Below are positions 34,793-43,372 of a DNA stretch of 64,000 nucleotides, piece after piece. The DNA is from Aureivirga sp. CE67 (lineage in GTDB: Bacteria; Bacteroidota; Bacteroidia; Flavobacteriales; Flavobacteriaceae). Every line of letters begins with the position of its first letter. The first letter of the stretch is position 1. The notes under the pieces were generated by a model. The model was not told where the DNA came from and did not search any database. It saw only the letters and a list, made by a program, of their open reading frames with translations. Location: positions 23,950-87,949 of the forward strand of contig NZ_JADOTV010000017.1 of assembly GCF_015767245.1 (NCBI RefSeq), in the 5' to 3' direction. Both the position numbers and the translations under genes were made by a program.

Positions 34793-34816
34793 AACATACT
34801 TTTACAAAAGTGTGTT
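34793..34816 (+). promoter_or_regulatory. Inverted repeat in the leader of the ABC export operon
   Basis: AACATACTTTT and AAAAGTGTGTT are inverted repeats (10 of 11 pairs) separated by two bases, ending 37 bp before the ATG. It could be a second regulator site or a leader hairpin. Confidence 0.4.
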
Positions 34817-34853
34817 TGATTTTAAACCTGAAGAAGAAATAAAAACATAAACA

Positions 34854-36101
34854 ATGGACAAAGTCATCACAAAAAAGAAATCGTTTTTCAAATCCACTAA
34901 ATTTTTGATTTTAGCGGGTTGTCTTTTAGTTACTGTTTTAGTGATTTTTAGTTTTAGTCATAAAAAGCAAGTTAACTTAGATCGAAATCAGCTTTTGATT
35001 AAAGAAGTAAAATTTGGAGAATTTGAAGATGTTGTTTTATTAAACTCTACAGTTGTTCCTAAAAAATCTATTTTAATCAATGTGATTAATAATGGTTCGA
35101 TTGCGGAAATTTTTGTAGAAAATGGTGATTTTGTAAAAAAAGGGCAACCTTTAGTTCGAGTTTATAATCCAGAAGCAGAACTTGATTATTTGACACAAGA
35201 AACTGCAATGGTAGAACAAATAAACAATTTGAGAAATATTTTAGTTAATGTAAAAAATCAAGAATTACGCTTAAACGAGCAACTTCTGAGTATTACAAAT
35301 GATTATAAAAATGCAAAAAGACAATACGAACTTGATTCTGTTTTATATGATAAAGGAATTATTTCTAAAAATGATTTTGAAATTTCACAACAAGCTTTTC
35401 ATTATCAAAACAACAGAAACAGAGCAATTCGTAAAAGTGTAGAACAAGAAAAAATAGATCGAACGATTCAAATAAACGGAATTAATACTTCTATTGCTTC
35501 GATGCATATAAGTTTAGATTTCTTGAGAAGTAATAAGGAAAATTTCACGATAAAATCACCAATTGACGGATTACTTTCTTCTTTTAATCCAGAGTTGGGA
35601 CAAGCTTTTCAAAAAGGGGAATTATTGGGGAAAATTGATATGAATGATGGTTATAAATTAGAAGCAAATGTAGATGAATATTATATTTCCAAATTAGAGT
35701 CGAATTTGGCGGGAGAAGTTGTGATGAATTCTGATAAATTTCCGATTTATATTTCTAAAATTCATCCTGAAATTAAACAAGGAAAATTTGAAGTAGAATT
35801 ATTTTTTAAGCAAGATAGTTTGACAGAAGATATTCGTCATGGAATGTCTTTAAAATCAAAAATATTCCTTTCAGGAAATCATAAATCACTTTTGATTCCT
35901 AAAGGTATGTTTTATCAAGATACGCAAGGAAGTTGGGTTTTTGTAGTGGGGAAAAATGGTGTTGCTACAAAAAGAAAAATTGAATTAGGAAGAGAAAATC
36001 CGTTTTATTATGAAGTGAAAAGCGGACTGGAAAATGGAGAAAAAGTAATAATTTCAAGCTATGAAAAATTTAAAGAAATGGAATTATTAAATGTAAAATA
36101 A
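34854..36101 (+). CDS. Periplasmic adaptor (membrane fusion) subunit of an ABC efflux system
   Basis: A 415-residue HlyD/MacA-like adaptor. One N-terminal membrane segment (about 15-33, FLILAGCLLVTVLVIFSFS) anchors it in the inner membrane. A biotinyl-lipoyl half (SIAEIFVENGDFVKKGQPLV, about 82-101) is followed by a long helical hairpin (about 115-225) with FEISQQAF and then the second lipoyl half (FTIKSPIDGLLSSFNPELGQ). The beta-barrel and membrane-proximal domains complete it. In such systems the adaptor links the inner-membrane ABC permease to an outer-membrane channel; no TolC-like gene is visible here. It heads the operon and follows the putative sigma-54 promoter. Confidence 0.88.
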   Translation: MDKVITKKKSFFKSTKFLILAGCLLVTVLVIFSFSHKKQVNLDRNQLLIKEVKFGEFEDVVLLNSTVVPKKSILINVINNGSIAEIFVENGDFVKKGQPLVRVYNPEAELDYLTQETAMVEQINNLRNILVNVKNQELRLNEQLLSITNDYKNAKRQYELDSVLYDKGIISKNDFEISQQAFHYQNNRNRAIRKSVEQEKIDRTIQINGINTSIASMHISLDFLRSNKENFTIKSPIDGLLSSFNPELGQAFQKGELLGKIDMNDGYKLEANVDEYYISKLESNLAGEVVMNSDKFPIYISKIHPEIKQGKFEVELFFKQDSLTEDIRHGMSLKSKIFLSGNHKSLLIPKGMFYQDTQGSWVFVVGKNGVATKRKIELGRENPFYYEVKSGLENGEKVIISSYEKFKEMELLNVK

Positions 36102-36107
36102 AAATAA

Positions 36108-36140
36108 TCTCTGTAAGGAGAGTTAAGGGGTGTGTTTTTT
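36108..36140 (-). repeat. Short CCCC-rich palindromic intergenic repeat, copy 5 (inverted)
   Basis: Read on the minus strand: ACACACCCCTTAACTCTCC, then TTACAGAG. It matches the left half of copy 2 and lies between the adaptor and ATPase genes. A further C-rich tract, ACCTCCCCTTTCTCC, at about 36160-36175 may belong to a second decayed element. Confidence 0.5.
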
Positions 36141-36235
36141 AAATTATGAGAGAAGTTTTAACCTCCCCTTTCTCCTTCTTGATTTTAAAGGAAAATTAAA
36201 AAGAAATAAATAGTAATTATATAAAAATATTAAGG

Positions 36236-36937
36236 ATGTTAGTAATTAAAAATTTAAGCAAAATATACAGAACCGAAGAAGTAGAAACAACTGCTTTACA
36301 CAATTTAAATCTTGAAATTCAGAAAGGAGAATTCGTATCAATCATGGGAACTTCGGGTTGTGGAAAATCTACTTTATTAAATATTATTGGATTATTAGAT
36401 TCGCCAGAAAAAGGAAATTATGGTTTTGATGGGAAAGAAGTTGCAAACTTAAAAGAAAAAGAAAGATCTGTAATTCGGAAAGCTAATATTGGTTTTGTAT
36501 TTCAAAATTTTAATCTGATTGATGAATTATCTGTTTTTGAAAATGTAGAACTTCCTTTAATCTATAACAAAGTAAAAGCTAGTGAAAGAAAAAAGCGTGT
36601 AAATGAAATTTTGGAAAGAGTAGGAATTTCACATAGAGCAAAACATTATCCGCTTCAGCTTTCTGGAGGACAACAACAAAGAGTTGCTGTAGCTAGAGCT
36701 TTGGTTACAAATCCGAAATTAATTTTAGCAGATGAGCCAACAGGGAACTTGGATAGTAAAAATGGAAATGAAGTGATGGAACTTTTTAGTGAATTGCATG
36801 CGCAAGGAGCAACCATTGTGATGGTAACACACTCAGAATATGATGCAAAATTCTCGAGCAGAGTAGTAAAAATGAAAGATGGGGAAATCGTTTCAGAGCA
36901 TAGTAATGTTCAAAAATTGGATGTTTTAGTGCAATAG
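36236..36937 (+). CDS. ABC transporter ATPase, MacB/LolD type
   Basis: A 233-residue ATPase that energises MacB/FtsX-type permeases. Walker A GTSGCGKST (38-46), Q-loop in VFQNFNLIDELSVFENVELP, signature LSGGQQQRVAVARAL (about 141-155), Walker B LILADEPTGNLDS (about 161-173), and the switch histidine in MVTHSEYDA. This set, with EPTGNLDS, is specific for the mechanotransmission family (MacB, LolD, FtsE). It lies in one direction with the adaptor (134 bp before) and two permease genes (89 bp after). Confidence 0.93.
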   Translation: MLVIKNLSKIYRTEEVETTALHNLNLEIQKGEFVSIMGTSGCGKSTLLNIIGLLDSPEKGNYGFDGKEVANLKEKERSVIRKANIGFVFQNFNLIDELSVFENVELPLIYNKVKASERKKRVNEILERVGISHRAKHYPLQLSGGQQQRVAVARALVTNPKLILADEPTGNLDSKNGNEVMELFSELHAQGATIVMVTHSEYDAKFSSRVVKMKDGEIVSEHSNVQKLDVLVQ

Positions 36938-36960
36938 GGCTTCGGCTTCGCTCAGCCACC
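36938..36960 (+). repeat. GC-rich intergenic repeat (TTCGGCTTCGCTCAGCC type)
   Basis: GGCTTCGGCTTCGCTCAGCC begins right after the ATPase stop codon. It is strikingly GC-rich compared with its surroundings and has complementary ends (GGCT/AGCC). From memory, TTCGACTTCGCTCAGC-like sequences recur between genes in flavobacteria; only one copy is in this window. Confidence 0.5.
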
Positions 36961-37026
36961 AAAGTAAATTCATCTATACCATAAAATAAATCATCATCAA
37001 AAATCAATCAAACTAAAAAAACAAAA

Positions 37027-39432
37027 ATGCTAAAAATTTGGTTTAAAATATTATATAGAAATAGTAAAAAAAATTGGTTACATACTATTATAAATCTGCT
37101 AGGATTAACTCTTGGTTTGGTTGGATTTATTTTGGTTTCTACTTATTATTTTACAGAAAAATCTTACAATCAATGGAATCCTAATAAAAACGATGTTTAT
37201 AGAGTTGCACATTTAACGACTGAAAATGATATTTGGGATACTTCATCAGATGCTGAAGGAAAATATTTTTTAAGCGAAATACCTGAAGTAGAGTCCATTT
37301 ATTATAATAATAATTGGTATGATTCTAAAAAAGTAATCATCGATGATAAAGAATTTTTCACTAGAGATATCACAAAAGGACAGAAAAATTTCTTTGATTT
37401 TTTTCCATTTAAAATTATAGAAGGAAGCGTTGACAAATTTTCCGAAGTTAAAGAACATGTTGCCATCTCTAAAGAGAAAGCTAAATTATTTTTTGGTGAT
37501 GAATCTGCAATAGGAAAAACATTAACTATCGAAAATATTCCTCATAAAGTTACTGCTGTTTTTGAAGGAAATGAAAGATCTTATTTCAATCCGAGTATTG
37601 TTCGTCAATATCAAAATGAATTAAACGGAAATTGGGGAAATTATTCTAAAGTGTTGTTTTGTAAATTATCTCCAAATGCTTCTATAGATGCTGTTCAAAA
37701 GAAAATGAAATCTCTTTTTCTAAAATACCAATCAGAAGTTCTAGCCAAAGAAATGGGAATTACGGTAGAGCAATATGAGGAAAAATATGGAATGCAACCA
37801 CTTTTAGAATCCTTATCAGATGTCCGATTAAAAAGTTATGTAGGAAATTCTGGACCAGAAGGAACTGGAGATTATGATCTGATTATGATGCTTTTTGGAC
37901 TTTCTATTGTTTTAATTATTATTTCTGTCGTAAATGTTGTAAATCTTGCAGTTGCTAGTATTTTAGATCGTGCAAAAGAAGTTGGTGTAAAGAAAACTTT
38001 AGGACTTTCAAATTTTAAAATATTCCTTCAATATGTTTTAGAAATTACAATTCATTGCCTTTTCGCCTTTTTATTTTCATTGATTATTGTAGAAATATTA
38101 CTTCCTCATTTTTCAACTTTTATGTTGTTAGAAATGGACTTTCTTCCAAACATCGAGATTTTAAAAATATTATTAATTACTATTTTAATCGCTTTTTTAA
38201 TCGCTCTGATTCCAGGAATATTAATGATTAAATTCAAAAGTGTTTCTGTTCTTAAAGGGAATATCGGTAAAACTAAAAAAGGAGTTTTATTAAGAAATAT
38301 CATGGTTGGAGTTCAATTTGTAATTTCTGGTTTTTTCTTGATAGGAACTATGATTATCTACAAACAAGTAAATTTTCTTCTAAATAAAGATGTTGGTTTT
38401 TCTGGAGAACAAGTTTTAGTAGTAAGACTAAATGAACAGAGTTCGGACAGATATAAAAAATATGAATTAGCTAAAAAAGAATTGATAAAACATCCAAATA
38501 TCGAAATAGTTACGAGTGCTTTTAATGTTCCAAACATGGGAGGTTACAGCTCCACAACTGTGGAAACAAAAGATGTAAGTGTTCAATCAAATACAAATGC
38601 TGTTGACTATGAATATTTTGGTATGGTTGGAACAAAAATTATTAAAGGACGAAATTTTAGTGAAAAATATGCTTCAGATACGATTTCAAATGTTTTGATC
38701 AATGAAACAGCTGCAAAGAAATTAGGAATTCATGACAATCCTATAGGAAAAAAATTACAACTTGGTTATTTGGATGATCCAGTTGAAGTCATTGGAGTTG
38801 TAGAAGATTATCATTATCGAGGTTTTCATACAGAAATTAAACCAAGTCATATCATGCACTGGAAAACGGTAGAATGGATTAAAAATAATAATTTGCATCT
38901 TATCCAATTTAAAATCAAAGAAGAAAATATACAAGAAACAATCGCTTTTATTGAAAATTATTGGACAGAAAATATTGAACAAGGTTATCCATTTACCTAT
39001 GATTTCTTAGATAAACGATTTGCTGTGTATTTCGAAAAATATCAGAAACAACAAACATTATTTTTAATTCTTTCAGGAGTTGTAATCTTGATTGCACTTC
39101 TAGGATTATATGCTTTATCAACTTTAACTATTAGACAGAGATACAAAGAAATCGCAATTCGAAAAACACTTGGAGCTTCTGATAAAGAATTAATGCAAGC
39201 TTTATTAAAAGTATTTCTGAGAGTTGTATTAATTGCAAGTATTATCGTACTTCCATTGAGCTTTTATCTGATGCAACTTTGGCTTGACAATTTTGCTTAT
39301 AGAATAGAAATGCCTTTTGGTCCGTTTATCATCACTCCTATTTTACTAATTCTTTTAGTTTTATTAGTTGTTGGTATCAAAGCTTATATCGCTACAAAAG
39401 TTGAAATAACTCATTATTTAAAATATGAATAG
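37027..39432 (+). CDS. FtsX/MacB-type ABC permease, first of tandem pair
   Basis: An 801-residue permease of the type common in Bacteroidota, with two FtsX cores. A membrane segment near 20-40 (LGLTLGLVGFILVSTYYF) is followed by a ~240-residue periplasmic MacB_PCD domain. Three helices lie at about 280-400 (with VKKTLGLSNFKIFLQYVLE coupling region), a helix at about 425-445, a second periplasmic domain, and three more helices at about 680-795 (with IAIRKTLGASDKELMQALLK). Such permeases do not move substrate through the membrane directly but drive periplasmic efflux or lipoprotein or peptide handling. The next gene is a similar permease 2 bp downstream; the two probably pair as a heterodimer with the ATPase. 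Confidence 0.9.
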   Translation: MLKIWFKILYRNSKKNWLHTIINLLGLTLGLVGFILVSTYYFTEKSYNQWNPNKNDVYRVAHLTTENDIWDTSSDAEGKYFLSEIPEVESIYYNNNWYDSKKVIIDDKEFFTRDITKGQKNFFDFFPFKIIEGSVDKFSEVKEHVAISKEKAKLFFGDESAIGKTLTIENIPHKVTAVFEGNERSYFNPSIVRQYQNELNGNWGNYSKVLFCKLSPNASIDAVQKKMKSLFLKYQSEVLAKEMGITVEQYEEKYGMQPLLESLSDVRLKSYVGNSGPEGTGDYDLIMMLFGLSIVLIIISVVNVVNLAVASILDRAKEVGVKKTLGLSNFKIFLQYVLEITIHCLFAFLFSLIIVEILLPHFSTFMLLEMDFLPNIEILKILLITILIAFLIALIPGILMIKFKSVSVLKGNIGKTKKGVLLRNIMVGVQFVISGFFLIGTMIIYKQVNFLLNKDVGFSGEQVLVVRLNEQSSDRYKKYELAKKELIKHPNIEIVTSAFNVPNMGGYSSTTVETKDVSVQSNTNAVDYEYFGMVGTKIIKGRNFSEKYASDTISNVLINETAAKKLGIHDNPIGKKLQLGYLDDPVEVIGVVEDYHYRGFHTEIKPSHIMHWKTVEWIKNNNLHLIQFKIKEENIQETIAFIENYWTENIEQGYPFTYDFLDKRFAVYFEKYQKQQTLFLILSGVVILIALLGLYALSTLTIRQRYKEIAIRKTLGASDKELMQALLKVFLRVVLIASIIVLPLSFYLMQLWLDNFAYRIEMPFGPFIITPILLILLVLLVVGIKAYIATKVEITHYLKYE

Positions 39433-39434
39433 TT

Positions 39435-41846
39435 ATGCTAAAAATTTGGTTTAAATTATTATTAAAACATCACCAAAAACGCAAGCTAAATAGTTTTGTA
39501 AATTATTTAGGGTTGACACTTGGTTTTACAGGTTTAACTTTGATGTTATTGTATTTAAATGAAGAAAAATCATACCATCAATGGCATCCTAAGAAAGAAA
39601 CTATTTATAGAGTTTTACATGAAAGTCATGCTGAAAAAGAAATTTGGTCTACAGCAACTTTTATTGAAGGACCAACCTATAAAGAAGAAATTCCAGAAGT
39701 AGAAGATTATTTTTTGACACAAAATTATTATGAAAATAGAATCGTCAGAAATGAGAAAAAATCTATCTACAGTGAAAAAATATTACATGCACAATCTAAC
39801 TTTTTCGATTTCTTTCCATATCCAATTATGGGAGGAAATCCTGAAAAATTAAAAGAAAGTAAAACACATGTTTCTGTTTCTGATGATTTTGCAAAAAAGA
39901 TTTTCAGCACTACAGATGTAGTTGGAAAGAATCTGTTTTACAATTCTGAAAATTATATCATCACTTCTGTGTATCAAATTCCTGAAAAGTCATATTTCCA
40001 ACCAGAAATGATTGTGCCACTGAGAAATCTTGACATTGATAATTGGGATTGGTTTTCGAAAACATTGTTTTGCAAAATCACAGAAAACGCAGATCCAAAA
40101 CTGGTTTCAGATAAAATGGATCAAACTTTTAGCAAATATCGCTCCTCTATTGGAGCTAAAGAAGAAGGTTTGACTTTAGAAGAATATGAAGAAAAGCTTG
40201 GAATGTCGGTTTTTATTGAGCCTTTATCAAATTTACATTTAAAAACAATCGCAGATAATGCAGGACCAGAAAGAAAAGCAAATTATCAGATGATTATGAT
40301 TCTTCTTGGTTTATCAATCTTATTATTGATTATTTCTGGTTTAAATTTCATCAATTTAGCCACAGTTACTTTAACACAAAGATCGAAAGAAATTGGAATC
40401 AAAAAATGTTTGGGAACTTCTCCTTTTGTTTTAAGCAAATATTACTTTTTTGAAGTTTTGATTTTTACAATTATTGCGCTGTTTAGTAGTTTTATTTTGA
40501 TTGAAATTATACTTCCATATTTTAATCAATTCATGAATATTGAATTACATCTTTTCGATTGGAAAACGCTACTACAAACTTTGTTCATTGTATTAATTTT
40601 CACCTTGTTTATCAGCGCAATTCCTTCTATTTATTTTTATAGAATTGAAATGATTAAAGCCTTAAAAGGACAACAATTTAAAACCAAAAAAGGGAAGTTT
40701 TTCAGACATTTTATTTTAGGAACACAGTTTTTGATTTCAGGATTTTTCATTATTGGAATTTTAGTGATTCAAAAACAAGTCGATTTTATGATGTCTAAAG
40801 ATTTAGGTTTCTCTGGAGATCAGATTTTAATTGTAGATTTTCACGAAGAAGAAGACAATCTAAAAAAGTTTGATTTAGCAAAAAAAGAACTAATCAAACA
40901 TTCCTCTATTCATGAAATTAGCACAAACTCAGTTCCTCCAGGAGATGATTTTATCACATTCGCCTTGAATTATCAAGATCAAATTATTGATGCAAAAATA
41001 AATCTAATCACACCTGGATATTTAGAAATGTATGATATTCCTATTCTTAAAGGACGAAGTTTTAAAGAAAATATTGCTTCTGATACTTCTAGTAATATCA
41101 TTATAAATGAAGCTTTTGCAAAACGTTTGAATTTTTATGATAATCCTATTGGGAAAAAAGTAAAACTTGGAATTGAAACAGATAAATATGATGGTTGGTC
41201 AACAATTGTTGGAATGGTTAAAGATTATCACATTCATGGTTTTGACAATGAAATCAAACCTATGATTTTGACAAGTTTCAAAAATGTAGAGTGGTATGCT
41301 AATTTATTAAATTCGATTCAGTTTAAAATTAGTTCTGAAAATATTCCAGAAACCATTGCTTATATCGAGAAGTTTTGGAAGAAAAATTATCAGAAAGAAT
41401 TTCCTTTTAAATATGAATTTGCAGACGAGAAATTTGCAAAAAGCTATAAAGAATATCAACAACAGATGACTCTTTTTGAAATTCTATCTTCTTTAGTAAT
41501 TCTTATTGCAACATTAGGTTTATTCGCGCTTTGTAGTCTGACAATTCAAGAAAGATATAAAGAAATCGCTATTCGAAAAACACTTGGAGCTACAACAAAA
41601 GAAATGATGATTCCGTTGATGCAAGTTTTTTTCAAAGTGGTAATTATCTCCAGTATTTTAGTTTTTCCTATTGCTTTTTACATGATGCAACTTTGGTTAG
41701 ATAATTTTATTTATAGAATTCACATGCCGATTCTACCTTATATCATCACACCGATATTTCTGACTTTTTTAGTTCTGATTGTGGTTGGAACAAAAGCTTT
41801 TATCGCAACCAAATTAAAAACAACACATTATTTAAAATATGAGTAA
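39435..41846 (+). CDS. FtsX/MacB-type ABC permease, second of tandem pair
   Basis: An 803-residue paralogue of the preceding permease with the same plan: helix near 20-40, periplasmic domain, three helices at about 280-400 including the coupling segment IGIKKCLGTSPFVLSKYYFF, one helix near 425, a second periplasmic domain, and three C-terminal helices with IAIRKTLGATTKEMMIPLMQ. Both start MLKIWFKxLL, and both end THYLKYE. It begins 2 bp after the first permease stop, so translation is coupled. The duplication and equal length suggest an obligate heterodimer rather than two separate pumps; this is inference. A terminator ends the operon. Confidence 0.9.
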   Translation: MLKIWFKLLLKHHQKRKLNSFVNYLGLTLGFTGLTLMLLYLNEEKSYHQWHPKKETIYRVLHESHAEKEIWSTATFIEGPTYKEEIPEVEDYFLTQNYYENRIVRNEKKSIYSEKILHAQSNFFDFFPYPIMGGNPEKLKESKTHVSVSDDFAKKIFSTTDVVGKNLFYNSENYIITSVYQIPEKSYFQPEMIVPLRNLDIDNWDWFSKTLFCKITENADPKLVSDKMDQTFSKYRSSIGAKEEGLTLEEYEEKLGMSVFIEPLSNLHLKTIADNAGPERKANYQMIMILLGLSILLLIISGLNFINLATVTLTQRSKEIGIKKCLGTSPFVLSKYYFFEVLIFTIIALFSSFILIEIILPYFNQFMNIELHLFDWKTLLQTLFIVLIFTLFISAIPSIYFYRIEMIKALKGQQFKTKKGKFFRHFILGTQFLISGFFIIGILVIQKQVDFMMSKDLGFSGDQILIVDFHEEEDNLKKFDLAKKELIKHSSIHEISTNSVPPGDDFITFALNYQDQIIDAKINLITPGYLEMYDIPILKGRSFKENIASDTSSNIIINEAFAKRLNFYDNPIGKKVKLGIETDKYDGWSTIVGMVKDYHIHGFDNEIKPMILTSFKNVEWYANLLNSIQFKISSENIPETIAYIEKFWKKNYQKEFPFKYEFADEKFAKSYKEYQQQMTLFEILSSLVILIATLGLFALCSLTIQERYKEIAIRKTLGATTKEMMIPLMQVFFKVVIISSILVFPIAFYMMQLWLDNFIYRIHMPILPYIITPIFLTFLVLIVVGTKAFIATKLKTTHYLKYE

Positions 41847-41981
41847 GCTATTTATCAAAATCTGTGTAGAAGGAATTTTCAGCGAACGACTTTTGGAAAT
41901 TTTAGAATCCGTTTTCTTATTCCTTAAAAAACTTTTTTTATTGTTTTTTTAAATTAAAGTTTTGGGTTAAACTTTAAAAAC

Positions 41982-42014
41982 AAAAAATCCGAAGTGATGT
42001 ACTTCGGATTTTTT
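41982..42014. terminator. Bidirectional intrinsic terminator
   Basis: AAAAAATCCGAAGT (41982-41995) pairs perfectly with ACTTCGGATTTTTT (42001-42014) around GATGT, between convergent genes. Confidence 0.88.
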
Positions 42015-42032
42015 CATTTAAATAGATTTATT

Positions 42033-43001
42033 TTACTCAATTAAGATAAGTTTTTGACCTATTCTTAATGTTTTATTTCTACTGATTTTGTTCAGTTTAC
42101 AAATCTGAGTGATGCTCATATTGTTTCTATAAGCAATCTTAGAAAGTGTATCTCCACTTCGGATTCTATAGATTTTCTTCTGAACTTTGCTAGATTTCTC
42201 TGCCTCTTCTTTTGTAGAATGAACGGCTATCTTAGGTTTTCTACGAGAAGAAAAGTTTACAGCATTTGTATATTTTCTAGAAACCCAAAGATCTTTCGCT
42301 CTAATTTCGTTTTTATCTGAAAAATCAAATAAATATTCTGGATTAATTGGCTGTCCTTTATAACGAACTTCTAAGTGTAAATGGCTTCCACGAGCATTTC
42401 CTGTAACTCCTCCTGTTCCTAAAACATCACCTTGCTTCACAATTTGATTTTCTTTCACCAATTGTTTCGTCATATGTGCATAAACTGTTTCCAATCCGTT
42501 TTCATGACGAACAACAACAGTTCTACCATGTCCTCCATGCCATTTTACATAACGAACTTTTCCTGGTAAAATCGCTCTAATAGAATCTCCTTTTATAAGA
42601 TCAATATCAATTCCATTATGTGCTCTACCCTTTCTCCAACCAAATCTTGAAGTAATCACTTTATCTTTGTCAATTGGGGAAGTATAATTTAGGGTATCAA
42701 ATTCTAAATGGAAAGGTTCTTTGATCGTTTTACGATCGTATGCGAAAAACTTTTTATTAGACCAGTTTTCGTTCAAAAAAGCCATTTTTTTAGCTTTAAT
42801 TGCAGCTTCTCTGGCTTTTTTCTCAGCTTCTATTCTTTCAAGTTCTAATCTTGCTTCTTCTAAAGCTTTGTTAAACTTCTTTTGTTCAGCATTATAGTTC
42901 TTGAACTTTGTAGAATATATAAGTTGTTGCGCTTCTGCTTTGAAGCCTATGGATATCAATGTTGTTAGTAAAACAATGTTTAAAAATTTCTTTAAAGACA
43001 T
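42033..43001 (-). CDS. M23 family peptidoglycan endopeptidase with LysM domain
   Basis: A 322-residue exported cell-wall hydrolase. Signal peptide 1-24 (ending KAEAQ), a basic/acidic coiled coil (about 38-72, ALEEARLELERIEAEKKARE), then a LytM/M23 domain (about 105-225). The metal ligands are visible: H128 and D132 (AHNGIDID), and H209 in GSHLHLEV (with H207), with H176 in VYAHM. A LysM domain closes the protein (about 276-321, YRIRSGDTLSKIAYRNNMS). It should cut peptide cross-links, with LysM anchoring it to glycan. It is divergent from the DEAD helicase gene across a 371-bp gap. All key residues are present, so it is probably active. Confidence 0.92.
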   Translation of the reverse strand: MSLKKFLNIVLLTTLISIGFKAEAQQLIYSTKFKNYNAEQKKFNKALEEARLELERIEAEKKAREAAIKAKKMAFLNENWSNKKFFAYDRKTIKEPFHLEFDTLNYTSPIDKDKVITSRFGWRKGRAHNGIDIDLIKGDSIRAILPGKVRYVKWHGGHGRTVVVRHENGLETVYAHMTKQLVKENQIVKQGDVLGTGGVTGNARGSHLHLEVRYKGQPINPEYLFDFSDKNEIRAKDLWVSRKYTNAVNFSSRRKPKIAVHSTKEEAEKSSKVQKKIYRIRSGDTLSKIAYRNNMSITQICKLNKISRNKTLRIGQKLILIE

Positions 43002-43372
43002 TTGTATATTTATTAATTAAACATAACTTTTAAAACTACAGGGGTTTTAAAATATTGTGCATATATAAGTATAAATGCGCTTAGAATACTAGTTTTTTTG
43101 TTAAATTTTTTATAATATTCTTAATTAAATTTTTAATTATATTCAAATATTTTATTTTAAAAATAACTAATATTCAATTTTAAACTCATTCAACTAAATT
43201 TATATTAATAAAATTAATGAATTTTTAAAAAGAATATAATAATGAAAATGTTAAAAATTAACGCATTATTTTTAGGTAAATTTTAGCTTAATGTTATTTA
43301 ATTTTAAAAAAATAGCCTCTAAACGATTTTGGATATGTATCTTTGCAAATTCATTTTTTAGATATAAGAATT
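43002..43372. other. Long AT-rich divergent intergenic region
   Basis: No gene is seen here. It holds the -7 element of the helicase gene at the right end (43338-43345), and near the left end an inverted repeat TTTTAAAAC (43028-43036) / GTTTTAAAA (43044-43052) in what would be the leader of the M23 gene. The middle is low-complexity A/T sequence without ORFs or strong hairpins. Confidence 0.5.
43338..43345 (+). promoter_or_regulatory. -7 promoter element of the DEAD helicase gene
   Basis: TATCTTTG fits TAnnTTTG and lies 27 bp before the ATG at 43373. It rules out the upstream in-frame TTG at 43343, which would overlap the promoter. Confidence 0.6.

Noticed and set aside
43343..43372. TTG start extending the DEAD helicase by ten residues
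   Set aside because: The TTG at 43343 lies inside the -7 promoter element TATCTTTG, so it cannot be in the transcript.
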